In this document: one piece after another, positions 43,107 to 51,442 of the stretch
Numbering within the stretch: position 1 is the first letter of the stretch
Layout of the letters: each line of letters begins with the position of its first letter
Assembly (NCBI GenBank): GCA_032027205.1
Contig: JAVSMN010000001.1
Coordinates: 2,217,254 to 2,281,253 of the forward strand
DNA from: Zeimonas sp032027205
GTDB taxonomy: Bacteria; Pseudomonadota; Gammaproteobacteria; Burkholderiales; Burkholderiaceae_E
Length of the DNA: 64,000 nt
Reading direction: 5' to 3'
The notes under the pieces: model-generated
Database searches by the model: none
Told to the model about the DNA's origin: nothing
Seen by the model: only the letters and a program-made list of their open reading frames with translations
Program-made: the position numbers and the translations under genes

Positions 43107-44582
43107 ATGGAGCCTTCGACCAGGTCCTTGCGTCGCTGGCGAGCGCGCATGTTCCTGTTGGCCGTGAACAGCCTGCTCGCATCGCTTCCGGTACCGGCCT
43201 CGGCACTTCCACTCTTCGGGCGCCAGACCGGCCAGAACTGCATGGCGTGCCATGCCGGGGGGCAGTTTCCCGAGCTCACGCCCTATGGGCGCCTGTTCAA
43301 GATGACGGGATACACCATGGGCCAGCGGACGATCCCTGTCGCCGTAATGGCGCTGGGAACGTACTCCCGGGTTGCCAACACATCGAAGAGCGACGACCCG
43401 GGCGCCGACTTCCAGAAGAACGGAACGCCGATCCTGGCCAGCGCGAGCCTGTTCCTGGGGGGCAAGCTCACCGAGAACGTGGGGGCCTTCGTGCAGATCA
43501 CCCACGACTCCTACGCCACGCAGTCGCCGGACGGCAGGTTCCACGGGCACAGCCAGGCCGACAACATCGACGTGCGCTACGCGGACCGTTTCATCGATGC
43601 GAAGCGCGACCTCATCGTCGGTGTCAGCCTGAACAACAATCCTTCGGTTGCGGACCCCTGGAATACCGCACCGGCGTGGATGCAGTACGTTCCGGTGCCC
43701 AGTCCCACGAGCAGCCGCTTCGTCGACGGCACTGCGCCGTACCCGGGCTACGCATCCGGCGGCAACGTCGCGGGCGTCACTGCCTACGCCTACTGGAATC
43801 GGACGGTCTACGCCGAGATGGGCGGTTACCGCACGGCGAACGGCCTGGCCTCCTTCATGAGCGCCGGCCTGGACGAGGCGAGCACTACCAAGCTTCGGGG
43901 TCTCAATCCCTACTGGCGGCTCGCGTGGACCCACGAATGGGGTGCGCACAATTTGATGATCGGCACCGGCGGGATGCACGCCAGAATCTACGACAACCCT
44001 CTGGATGTATCCGACCCGGCCACCACTCATCGCTTCACCGACTGGAACGTCGACACGCAGTATCAATATCTCCTCGATCCGCATTCGGTGACCGCACAAC
44101 TCGTCTACGCCCACAGCCGGCATCGGTATCCCGACTCACTCGCAGGCCAGCCGGCAGCCTTCGTCGACGAAGCGGGCAATCCGCTGCCCGATACGAATGC
44201 GGTGGATACGACCAATCTGATGCGGATGAAGCTCACCTACGTCTACCGTGCTCGCTACGGCGGAAGTCTTGCATTCTTCAACCTGAACGGCAGCACGAAC
44301 ACCGCGCTGCAGACCTCGGGTTTCGATCCGACCACCTTGACGATCACATCGGATCCCGCCGCACAAGCGCCTTCGGCGCGCGTCGGTGGAAATCTCTCGG
44401 GCAACCCCGGTACGCGCGGCTGGACCCTGGAAGCCTTCTGGATGCCTCTGCAGTTCGTGCGCGTCGGCGCCCAATACACGCTTTACACGCGCTTCAACGG
44501 CGCATCGGACAGCTACGATGGATTCGGACGCAACGCGCGCGACAACAACACAATGTTCCTCTACGTCTGGGCGGCATATTGA
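43107..44582 (+). CDS. Single-haem cytochrome fused to a probable outer-membrane beta-barrel
   Basis: The 491-residue product has a signal peptide (ends near SALP) followed at once by one haem motif CMACH (about residues 45-49) in a short domain RQTGQNCMACHAGGQFPEL. The rest, about 420 residues, has alternating polar and aromatic residues, no long hydrophobic helix and a final Tyr (FLYVWAAY), as in outer-membrane barrels. The layout parallels Cyc2-type cytochrome-porins, which move electrons across the outer membrane, but I cannot show homology. GGGAGA precedes the ATG. Flanking cytochromes fit an electron conduit. Confidence 0.65.
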   Translation: MEPSTRSLRRWRARMFLLAVNSLLASLPVPASALPLFGRQTGQNCMACHAGGQFPELTPYGRLFKMTGYTMGQRTIPVAVMALGTYSRVANTSKSDDPGADFQKNGTPILASASLFLGGKLTENVGAFVQITHDSYATQSPDGRFHGHSQADNIDVRYADRFIDAKRDLIVGVSLNNNPSVADPWNTAPAWMQYVPVPSPTSSRFVDGTAPYPGYASGGNVAGVTAYAYWNRTVYAEMGGYRTANGLASFMSAGLDEASTTKLRGLNPYWRLAWTHEWGAHNLMIGTGGMHARIYDNPLDVSDPATTHRFTDWNVDTQYQYLLDPHSVTAQLVYAHSRHRYPDSLAGQPAAFVDEAGNPLPDTNAVDTTNLMRMKLTYVYRARYGGSLAFFNLNGSTNTALQTSGFDPTTLTITSDPAAQAPSARVGGNLSGNPGTRGWTLEAFWMPLQFVRVGAQYTLYTRFNGASDSYDGFGRNARDNNTMFLYVWAAY

Positions 44583-44623
44583 CTGGTTTCGACATGCACG
44601 CGATCACTTTCAGGGGCCCGGAC

Positions 44624-45298
44624 ATGAAAGCCGCCCTTCTCGTCGCCCTGGCCGCGGGTGTCGCGCTCGCCGGCGGCTGCGCCTATCCGACCCGTTCGCG
44701 CAATCTGGCCGACCCGAACGTGCCACCCGTGACGCTCGCCCAGCAGGTGTGCTCGAACTGCCACCGGATCACGGGTAACTCCGTCTCTCCGGCCTTTCCC
44801 AACCTGGCCGGCCAGATGCGCGCCTATATCGTGTCCCAGCTCGACAATTTCAGGAGCCATGATCGCCAGGATCCGGCCGGTTCCGAATTCATGTGGGGCA
44901 TCAGTCGCAGCCTCAGCGACGAACAGATACGGGGGCTGGCCGACTACTTCGCGAGCCAGCATCCGGCGCACCAACCCATCGAGGGAAAGTCCGAGCGCGT
45001 GGAGGCGGGTCGAACGATCTTCGAGAGGGGCCTTCCGGCCGAGAACGTACCGCCTTGCGCGAGCTGTCATGGAAGCGAAGGACAAGGGCAGGAAGCTTTT
45101 CCGCGCCTCGCAGGCCAGCACGTCGATTATCTCGTCAAGCAGTTGCTCGTCTTCCAGCGCACCACCCAACGGGTGGAGAGCGGAGCGATGAGGGCGGTGG
45201 CCCATGATCTCGCGAAAACCGAAATGGAAGACGTCGCTGCCTACCTGCAGGCGCTCCCCAATCGGCAGGATCGCCTCGTCAGCGGGCGGCCAAGATAG
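44624..45298 (+). CDS. Dihaem c4-like cytochrome lipoprotein
   Basis: Periplasm-facing electron carrier. The 224-residue product has a lipobox AGGC (Cys near residue 19) and two cytochrome-c domains: CSNCH at about 43-47 with FPNLAGQMRAYIVSQL, and CASCH at about 145-149 with FPRLAGQHVDYLVKQL. The duplicated P-x-LAGQ segments are typical of cytochrome c4. It starts 41 bases after the barrel gene; an in-frame ATG at 44594 is also possible. It is probably co-transcribed with that gene and a redox partner of it. Confidence 0.88.
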   Translation: MKAALLVALAAGVALAGGCAYPTRSRNLADPNVPPVTLAQQVCSNCHRITGNSVSPAFPNLAGQMRAYIVSQLDNFRSHDRQDPAGSEFMWGISRSLSDEQIRGLADYFASQHPAHQPIEGKSERVEAGRTIFERGLPAENVPPCASCHGSEGQGQEAFPRLAGQHVDYLVKQLLVFQRTTQRVESGAMRAVAHDLAKTEMEDVAAYLQALPNRQDRLVSGRPR

Positions 45299-45555
45299 TT
45301 GACGCCGGGCACCGGGGGCATTCCGACATCGGCCCGGCCTGGCTCGCGGGGCTGCTGGTTCTTCTGACCCATGTGCCGCACTGGGTGTCGAGCGTTGTGT
45401 CGAACAGGGCGAAGAGGTGTAAGTGTCCGAGATTCCCCTTCACCCTCGGCATCGCCGGTCGTCATACAGTTCGCGGATGCGCACTACGAATCTCTGCATC
45501 TTGAGATGCCGACGCGATGAAAGCACACCCGAGCCAACGTCAAGGGCCAGCGCAG

Positions 45556-46243
45556 TGAATTACGACTTTGTCATTGACGCAAACGCTCGCGGTACGGCTT
45601 TATTAGCTGGTCTACGAGTTTGTTCTCAAAGGACACGCCGCTGATTGGAGGTAATAAGGTCCGTCGGAAATCCTATAGGCAGACCTGAGTTTTGAAAAGT
45701 GCGGACACGGTGTCGGAAACCGACCCGTTTCAGGTGACAGATTGCCTGAGCGAAATAAGGTCTGTCGGGCGCACCGGTTTCGGGTGAAAGCTGGCTTATG
45801 GCGAAGCGGATTCTTTGCGAATTCGCGTCTCCGTGCATCGTGGGGCCTCGATGACCTGAATCGATTGGCGCCGACACACTGCAGAGCTGGGCGTCCATCG
45901 AAAGGTCATCAACGTCTTTTTCGTGGCTGGAATATGCGGCAACGCGGGTCAGACGAACTACGCCGCAGCTAGGGCCGGTATCGTGGGCGTGATCAAGGCT
46001 CTGGCGCGGGAGTGGGGCCGGTATCACGTCAATGTCAACGCAGTTGCCTGCGGTTTGATCGACACGCGGATGACCCCGGCGGTCGGATCGAAGAGTCGGA
46101 CGCCGAGGCGGGAGGTCGCCCCTGCCAGTCGGCATTCCGGAGCGTGCCCGCAAAACGATCGAAGCGCAGATTCCGTTGGGCGGGCAGGTACGACGGAGGA
46201 AGCCGCTGGGGCAGTCTACTTGCTCGCGCTCCTCGTCAAGACG
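45556..46243 (+). pseudogene. Disrupted short-chain dehydrogenase/reductase (SDR) gene
   Basis: Fragments of one SDR lie in different frames. DFVIDANARGTALLAG (45562 on) matches the central N-A-G region. Further on, KVINVFFVAGICGNAGQTNYA then ARAGIVGVIKALAREWGRY and VNVNAVACGLIDTRMT (about 45900-46075) match the active-site half, with the YxxxK Lys changed to Arg. VGIPERARKTIEAQIPLG and AGTTEEAAGAVYLLA continue in two other frames to 46243. About 170 extra bases with short repeats sit between the first two pieces. The gene is dead. Confidence 0.75.
45653..45790. repeat. Degenerate direct repeats inside the broken SDR gene
   Basis: AATAAGGTCCGTCGG at 45653-45667 recurs as AATAAGGTCTGTCGG at 45754-45768. 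CCGTTTCAGGTGACAG at 45725-45740 recurs as CCGGTTTCGGGTGAAAG at 45774-45790. These may be remains of a mobile element end or a duplicated insertion; no transposase is visible. Confidence 0.4.
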
Positions 46244-47414
46244 CGCCGAACCCGCGCAAGACGCGTTCGACCCATTCGAAACCGATCCGTTCCTGCTCCA
46301 GTCGCAACTGGTCCCGATACCGATTCGAGCGCAAGTCGTTAAAGACCGCGCGCTCCTCCTCGGTCAGACGCTCGAGATCGTGCGCGACGGGTGTAGCCTC
46401 CACGCCCCAATGCACCTCGTGCGCCAGCAAGGTCGCCCGATCCATCAGGAAAGAGGTTACATGCGCGAAGCGAGAGCGCAATTGATCGAGAATCCGGAAG
46501 CCGTGCGTGTCGAGATCACCCCAGTAGAGGATCTCACGTTCGGCGAGCCACTGCGCGCGAGACAACGCCTCCCAGCCGTAGCCGGCACCAAACAGCACGA
46601 TCGCTTCGGGAACGTGCGGAAACGCAAGGAAGTTGGTGACGTTCTCGGTAACGAACACGCGTCGCACGGCCAGGTTCAGAGCGGCGAAACTATCGGCGTC
46701 GAGCGTCACGTCAGGGGAGGGTGCAGGGCCAAACGTGCGCAAGGCGGGATCGAGCACACGAAAGCGGATCGTCACCGGAGGTTCGCGAAAGCCGTAGCGG
46801 CGCGCGAAGTTCGCCGCGCCTGTGGCTTGCGCATCGACGGCATCGGCCGGTAAAACGACGTCGAGTAGTTCCGCAAGCACACCTCGGTTGGCATCGAGAA
46901 ACTTCGTATCCACTCCAGGAACATCGACCTGACGCTGGTACACGCCTGGGCGTGGCCGTTCGATCATCCAGCCGACGATCCCCAACAACCGCTCCCATCC
47001 GTCGACGTTCTCCAGCGCCTTCAATGGGCGCGCTTCGACCCAACCCAGCAACGCCGGCAACCGCTCGCGCGTGATCGCATGCAGTTCCTGCCACCGCTGC
47101 GCCTCACGCGCTTTGCCCAGAATTGCGCAGGCAGCCTGCACATCGTCGACCCAGATCTCTGCCGGCAGTCGCTGGCGACCCTGCACTCGATTGCGCACTT
47201 CCTCCCAGACGACGCGCACCTGCTTGAGCGCTGCGACGCTGTCCGCCCAGGCGCGCACCGCCTCGAATCGATCGCCGATCTCGCCAGACGTCGGACCTTT
47301 AAGCGTCACACGCAACGGAAACGTACCTGGCGTCACGAACGCGCGGAGCACGTCGCCGCGGGTCCAACAGCGCATCAACTGCGTGCGAATCTCTGGCAGC
47401 CCGGTCCAGCTCAT
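46236..47414 (-). CDS. jetD: Wadjet anti-plasmid system nuclease JetD
   Basis: TOPRIM-fold endonuclease that cuts plasmid DNA after loop extrusion by JetABC. The 392-residue product has an N-terminal DUF3322-like part and a C-terminal DUF2220 TOPRIM domain, with the catalytic Glu in VFVTENVTNFL (about residue 257) and the DxD in YWGDLDTHGF (about residues 300-302). It is the last gene of jetABCD, and its start overlaps the jetC stop by four bases. Its 3' end touches the broken SDR gene. Confidence 0.93.
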   Translation of the reverse strand: MSWTGLPEIRTQLMRCWTRGDVLRAFVTPGTFPLRVTLKGPTSGEIGDRFEAVRAWADSVAALKQVRVVWEEVRNRVQGRQRLPAEIWVDDVQAACAILGKAREAQRWQELHAITRERLPALLGWVEARPLKALENVDGWERLLGIVGWMIERPRPGVYQRQVDVPGVDTKFLDANRGVLAELLDVVLPADAVDAQATGAANFARRYGFREPPVTIRFRVLDPALRTFGPAPSPDVTLDADSFAALNLAVRRVFVTENVTNFLAFPHVPEAIVLFGAGYGWEALSRAQWLAEREILYWGDLDTHGFRILDQLRSRFAHVTSFLMDRATLLAHEVHWGVEATPVAHDLERLTEEERAVFNDLRSNRYRDQLRLEQERIGFEWVERVLRGFGAS

Positions 47415-50400
47415 TTGGCTTCGGCCACCTCTTCCCCGGCCGTCACCAGTGCCTTTTTCGTCGCTTCTTCTGCCCGGTATTCCTCGACCGTAAGCACGCG
47501 CAGGCGCGAATCCTCACCGGCGGCGTTGTACACATAGCCGACGTTGGCGACATACGGCTCGATGACGTGGATCTTCTCCAGAGGCGTCACGACCAGCAAT
47601 TGCAGGTTCAATTCACGAAACAGCCCCAGGCCATGCTGCGCGGACTCCTCCGAGCCGTGCTTGAAGGCTTCATCGATCACCACGAACCGAAACGATCGCG
47701 GATTCACCTCGTCGAATTTCAGGTTGAACCGGTAAGCCAGACTCGCCGCCAGTACCGTGTAGGCGAGCTTTTCCTTCTGTCCGCCGGACTTGCCGCCCGA
47801 ATCAGGGTAGTTCTCATGCTCGCCGTTGTCCGAGCGGCGTCGCTCGCTCGCCGAAAACACGAACCAGTTGCGCACGTCGGTCACCTTGCGGGTCCATGTG
47901 CGGTCCTGATCACTCACGCCCTCACGGCCGCGAAACCGGTCGATGATCGCCTTGACCTGCTCAAACTTGCCCTCCGAGTACTGGCCCTCATCCGAGGCGC
48001 CGATCCCGTACTCCGTACATTGGCGCAAAGCGCCTTGGAAGTCGCGTACTTCCGCATCGCCCGTGGGCTGCAGCAGCAACACGATGTAACGCCCCGGGTT
48101 GTAGTCGATCGAGGCGAGCGATTTGTTGATGATGTCAACCCGATCCTTGATCAAATCGCGCTCGCGGGCGAGCTGCGCCTGAAAATTCGCGATCTCGTTG
48201 ATCGTATTGAGGTTCAGCGCCTCCTTGAAACGTTCTTCGAAGCGCGGCAGATCGTCGTGTACCAGACGTTCGAGCATCGCGTCGATCTCGGGCGCCGCCT
48301 CCGGGCTCGCATCCCAATCGGCAGCCTGAAGCGGGAAGTCGTTCTTGAATGCGTTCATCGCGTTCACGATTCGGGTCGCGAGTTTTTTCTGATCCTCGTT
48401 CTCCTGTCCGATTTTCTTCTGCAGCCAAGACCGTAGCGCCGGCTCAGCGCGCACGCAGCCATCGAGCGTGAGGTTCCCCGACCCATTGGCCTGTTCGTGC
48501 CACACATCGATCCTTTCGATCTGCGGTTGCGCAAGCGGCGTTTGTCCCATCAGTGCCTGTGCCGCGGTCAGGTCACGCGCGTTGTCTTCGCGCTTTTGGT
48601 CGACGCGGCTGCGGGCATCGGGCACGCTCGATGGGCCTTCGAGCCGGCCTTGGGTTTCCACGAGTGCCTTGCGCGCGTGCTCGAGTTGCTCGGAGAGCGT
48701 GCGCAGCACGTCGGAGGCTTCCTCGAGCAACCGCTGCTCCTCTTCCAGTGCATCGATGCGCACAACGACCGAACGCCAGTCGATCGCTGAGAAATCATCA
48801 AACACGACAAGCTGGTGCCACGACTTGACCTGCTCGTCGCGCTTCTTTCGGGCCGTCTCGATCTCTTGCGCTCGAGTCACCAGCGGCAGACCCTGCTTGC
48901 GGATCTCCTCGATACGCTCGTTCAACGCAGTGATCTTGTCCGTGTTGCTCCAGCCGAGCACATACTGGCTGCGATCGTCTAGACGTCGCGTGTCGTCCTT
49001 GGTGTACCGGCCACCAGGCTCCTTGATCTGGCCTGCGCGCGTGATGGCACGCGGCTCGCGTCGGAACGACTCGCCCAGTTCGCAGCAGGCGTAATCCCAG
49101 CTTGCACGCAGCTTCTGTTCGAGCCATTCATAGTGCGCGCAGTCGGGTTTGATCTCGATCTTGCGCACGATCGACTGCGGGTGCAGTGGTTGCGATGTCT
49201 TGGCCATCACCCGCAGGTCGAAGTACGAAAAACGCCCGCGCAGATAGTTCTCGTTCACCCACGTCGATACGGCGCCATAGTGTTCACCGGGTACGAGCAT
49301 GGTTTGCGCGAATCCGCGCAGCAGCCGCTCGGCCGCCCCTTGCCAGTCTCGATCCTCCTCGCGCACGCGCAGGAGTTCACCGACAAAGGGCAACTCATCG
49401 GGGCCGATTCCGGTGGCACGGCACAACTCCTCGCGGGTGTGAAGGTAAAACCCCTCGATGTTGTTGCGGTGTTTCGTTAGGCTGTCCACCTCGCGCACGA
49501 GCGCGTTTTCCTGCTCGCCCAGTGCCCGAATCTGGTAACCGATTTCTGACGCTTCGGTTCGCAGACTGGCACCTTGTTCTTCCAGTGCGTCTATGTGTGC
49601 GGCGATAGAAGCGTGTTGAACTCGAAACGCCTCGGCGTCGATGGGTAACTGCTGGCCGACGCGTTCCAACAGCGTTTCATACTCGTTGGCTTTCTGGCGT
49701 TTTTGCTTGTGCTCACGACCCAGCGCTTCGATCTCTGCCTTCAATTGTCCCAGACGATCTCCGCCGTTATCGCGCAGCGCCGTGTCCAGATCCAGGACGG
49801 ATCGACTTTGTTCGTGGCGCAGGTTCTGCAGCCGAGTCACTTCGGCGTCAAGCCGATGGAACTGCGTATCGAGCTCGATCCTGCGCTCATCCAGGAGCGC
49901 TACCTTGCGTGCGGCGAAATACACCGGCAGCGCGTCGCGATCCGTCTCGAGTATGACGATTTGCGTTTGTCGGGTCCGATACGAAGCGCAATCCGCTGCC
50001 AACGGCGTGAGCTTCTCGATCTGGCGACGTGCGCTGAGCACCGACTGGTGTGCGCGGTCCAGGTCGTCGAAGTGCTGAATCAGCTGCTCGATTCGCGTGC
50101 TTGCATCGAACGGTTCGAGCATGTGCTGGCGCACGAATTCGGTGAGGTTCGTGACCTCTTTCATCGATACCGTCTGGTGAAAGAGTTCCAGTGCCTGCTC
50201 GTCCGAGATGCCGAACCGGCGCATGAACCAGGCGCCATAGGACTTGAAGTTGTCGTGCCATTCCGCACCGGCCGCTTTCAGGCGCTTGTGCAACTGATCC
50301 ATGTCCGCGCCGAACGCCGAAAAATCCTCTGCGATGGTCAGATCCCGTTCGGCGCAGATGAACCGGCGCGTAGGCTGGCCCTGCGCGTCCTTGAACCAGA

Positions 50401-50815
50401 AAACCTGCGCCAGAGTGACGGTCTGGTCGAAGCTTTCGTTGGCAAAGACGGCAAGGATCACCGAGTAGCTTCGTTCGTCCCGGAGTCCCACCGGGCGGGT
50501 TACGCCCGTCTGCTCGTTGTGTGCGTTCTTGTAGTACCCCAGGACGTACGAACGATAGTGGCGTTCCTTCACCTCTTTCGTGGCAGCTCGATTGAAGTTC
50601 ACACGCGGCACGAGCAGCGTCGTGAGCGCGTCGACCATCGATGTCTTGCCCGAACCGATGTCGCCCGTCATGAGGCCACTTTGCCCGTCGAGCTTCAGCG
50701 TCCACACCCGGCGATTGAAGGTGCCCCAGTTGAACACCTCGAGCCGCCGCAGGCGCCAGCCGATCAGCTTGTCATCGCCCACGAAGTCCAAGCCAAGCGA
50801 AGCAGAGTGGTTCAC
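47411..50815 (-). CDS. jetC: Wadjet SMC-like ATPase JetC
   Basis: MukB-like motor subunit that extrudes DNA loops. The 1134-residue product has Walker A GDIGSGKTS at about 51-59, long charged coiled-coil arms through the middle (with a hinge near residues 500-600), an ABC signature SGGQKEKLAY near residue 1010 and Walker B FVVIDEAFKHGSE near 1044. MukB-type SMCs in Wadjet systems have this length and order. Start and stop overlap jetB and jetD, showing a tight operon. Confidence 0.95.
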   Translation of the reverse strand: MNHSASLGLDFVGDDKLIGWRLRRLEVFNWGTFNRRVWTLKLDGQSGLMTGDIGSGKTSMVDALTTLLVPRVNFNRAATKEVKERHYRSYVLGYYKNAHNEQTGVTRPVGLRDERSYSVILAVFANESFDQTVTLAQVFWFKDAQGQPTRRFICAERDLTIAEDFSAFGADMDQLHKRLKAAGAEWHDNFKSYGAWFMRRFGISDEQALELFHQTVSMKEVTNLTEFVRQHMLEPFDASTRIEQLIQHFDDLDRAHQSVLSARRQIEKLTPLAADCASYRTRQTQIVILETDRDALPVYFAARKVALLDERRIELDTQFHRLDAEVTRLQNLRHEQSRSVLDLDTALRDNGGDRLGQLKAEIEALGREHKQKRQKANEYETLLERVGQQLPIDAEAFRVQHASIAAHIDALEEQGASLRTEASEIGYQIRALGEQENALVREVDSLTKHRNNIEGFYLHTREELCRATGIGPDELPFVGELLRVREEDRDWQGAAERLLRGFAQTMLVPGEHYGAVSTWVNENYLRGRFSYFDLRVMAKTSQPLHPQSIVRKIEIKPDCAHYEWLEQKLRASWDYACCELGESFRREPRAITRAGQIKEPGGRYTKDDTRRLDDRSQYVLGWSNTDKITALNERIEEIRKQGLPLVTRAQEIETARKKRDEQVKSWHQLVVFDDFSAIDWRSVVVRIDALEEEQRLLEEASDVLRTLSEQLEHARKALVETQGRLEGPSSVPDARSRVDQKREDNARDLTAAQALMGQTPLAQPQIERIDVWHEQANGSGNLTLDGCVRAEPALRSWLQKKIGQENEDQKKLATRIVNAMNAFKNDFPLQAADWDASPEAAPEIDAMLERLVHDDLPRFEERFKEALNLNTINEIANFQAQLARERDLIKDRVDIINKSLASIDYNPGRYIVLLLQPTGDAEVRDFQGALRQCTEYGIGASDEGQYSEGKFEQVKAIIDRFRGREGVSDQDRTWTRKVTDVRNWFVFSASERRRSDNGEHENYPDSGGKSGGQKEKLAYTVLAASLAYRFNLKFDEVNPRSFRFVVIDEAFKHGSEESAQHGLGLFRELNLQLLVVTPLEKIHVIEPYVANVGYVYNAAGEDSRLRVLTVEEYRAEEATKKALVTAGEEVAEAK

Positions 50816-51429
50816 GTCGGCTCTCCATCGGCGAGCACCATGCGGTACTGCTCCAGGCGCGCTTCGAAGTCGGCCAGCGCCTGCGCGTCCACGTAGGCTT
50901 TCAGGATCCGGCGCACTTCGAACTGGTCCGCGCCGCCCGTGGAGGATTTCAGCCGTCGCATGAACCCCAGGTCAACGACTTTCTGGATCGTGGCGTCGAT
51001 CTGGTCAACCAGACGTGCTTCGTTGGGTCCCTCCGGCAAGAAAACGCGCACCTGCTCGACGATCTCGTCTCGGTTCAGTATGAGGCGAGTGTCGCCGGCG
51101 CCCGCGTCGAACTCAATCTGCTTCTTGCGCAGCAACGCCAGCAGCAGGCTCACCGGGTAAGTCAGGGCGTGCCGTGCGACGAGCCGCAGAGCCCGAGGCT
51201 GGCCATCCTCTGGATCCGGGCGCCCCTTGAGAAACGCATAGCCCTCGGAGTCGTCGACGATGAGGTCGACATTCAGGATCGCCGCCTGTTCGCGCAAGCG
51301 CGGTTGCAGCCGCAGCAATGCGCCCCAGCGACGTGCGTCGTCCTCGCGGTACACCACGCCCTTGAGCAGCGTGATGAGCACCGTCGAGAGATCGACGACG
51401 GCGACTTGTCCTTCCTCGGGAGCGTTCAC
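50812..51429 (-). CDS. jetB: Wadjet kite subunit JetB (DUF4194)
   Basis: MukE-like subunit bridging JetA and JetC. The 205-residue product has FLKGRPDPEDGQPRALRLV, YPVSLLLALLRKKQIEFD and a winged-helix-like C-terminus (VRRILKAYVDAQALADFEARL), which fits the DUF4194 family. It starts 13 bases after jetA, and its stop overlaps the jetC start by four bases. Confidence 0.92.
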   Translation of the reverse strand: MNAPEEGQVAVVDLSTVLITLLKGVVYREDDARRWGALLRLQPRLREQAAILNVDLIVDDSEGYAFLKGRPDPEDGQPRALRLVARHALTYPVSLLLALLRKKQIEFDAGAGDTRLILNRDEIVEQVRVFLPEGPNEARLVDQIDATIQKVVDLGFMRRLKSSTGGADQFEVRRILKAYVDAQALADFEARLEQYRMVLADGEPT

Positions 51430-51442
51430 GTTGGAGATCCTG

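Noticed and set aside
45299..45555. Possible tRNA or transposase remnant after the c4-like cytochrome gene
   Set aside because: No cloverleaf, no inverted terminal repeat and no transposase motif could be found by eye.
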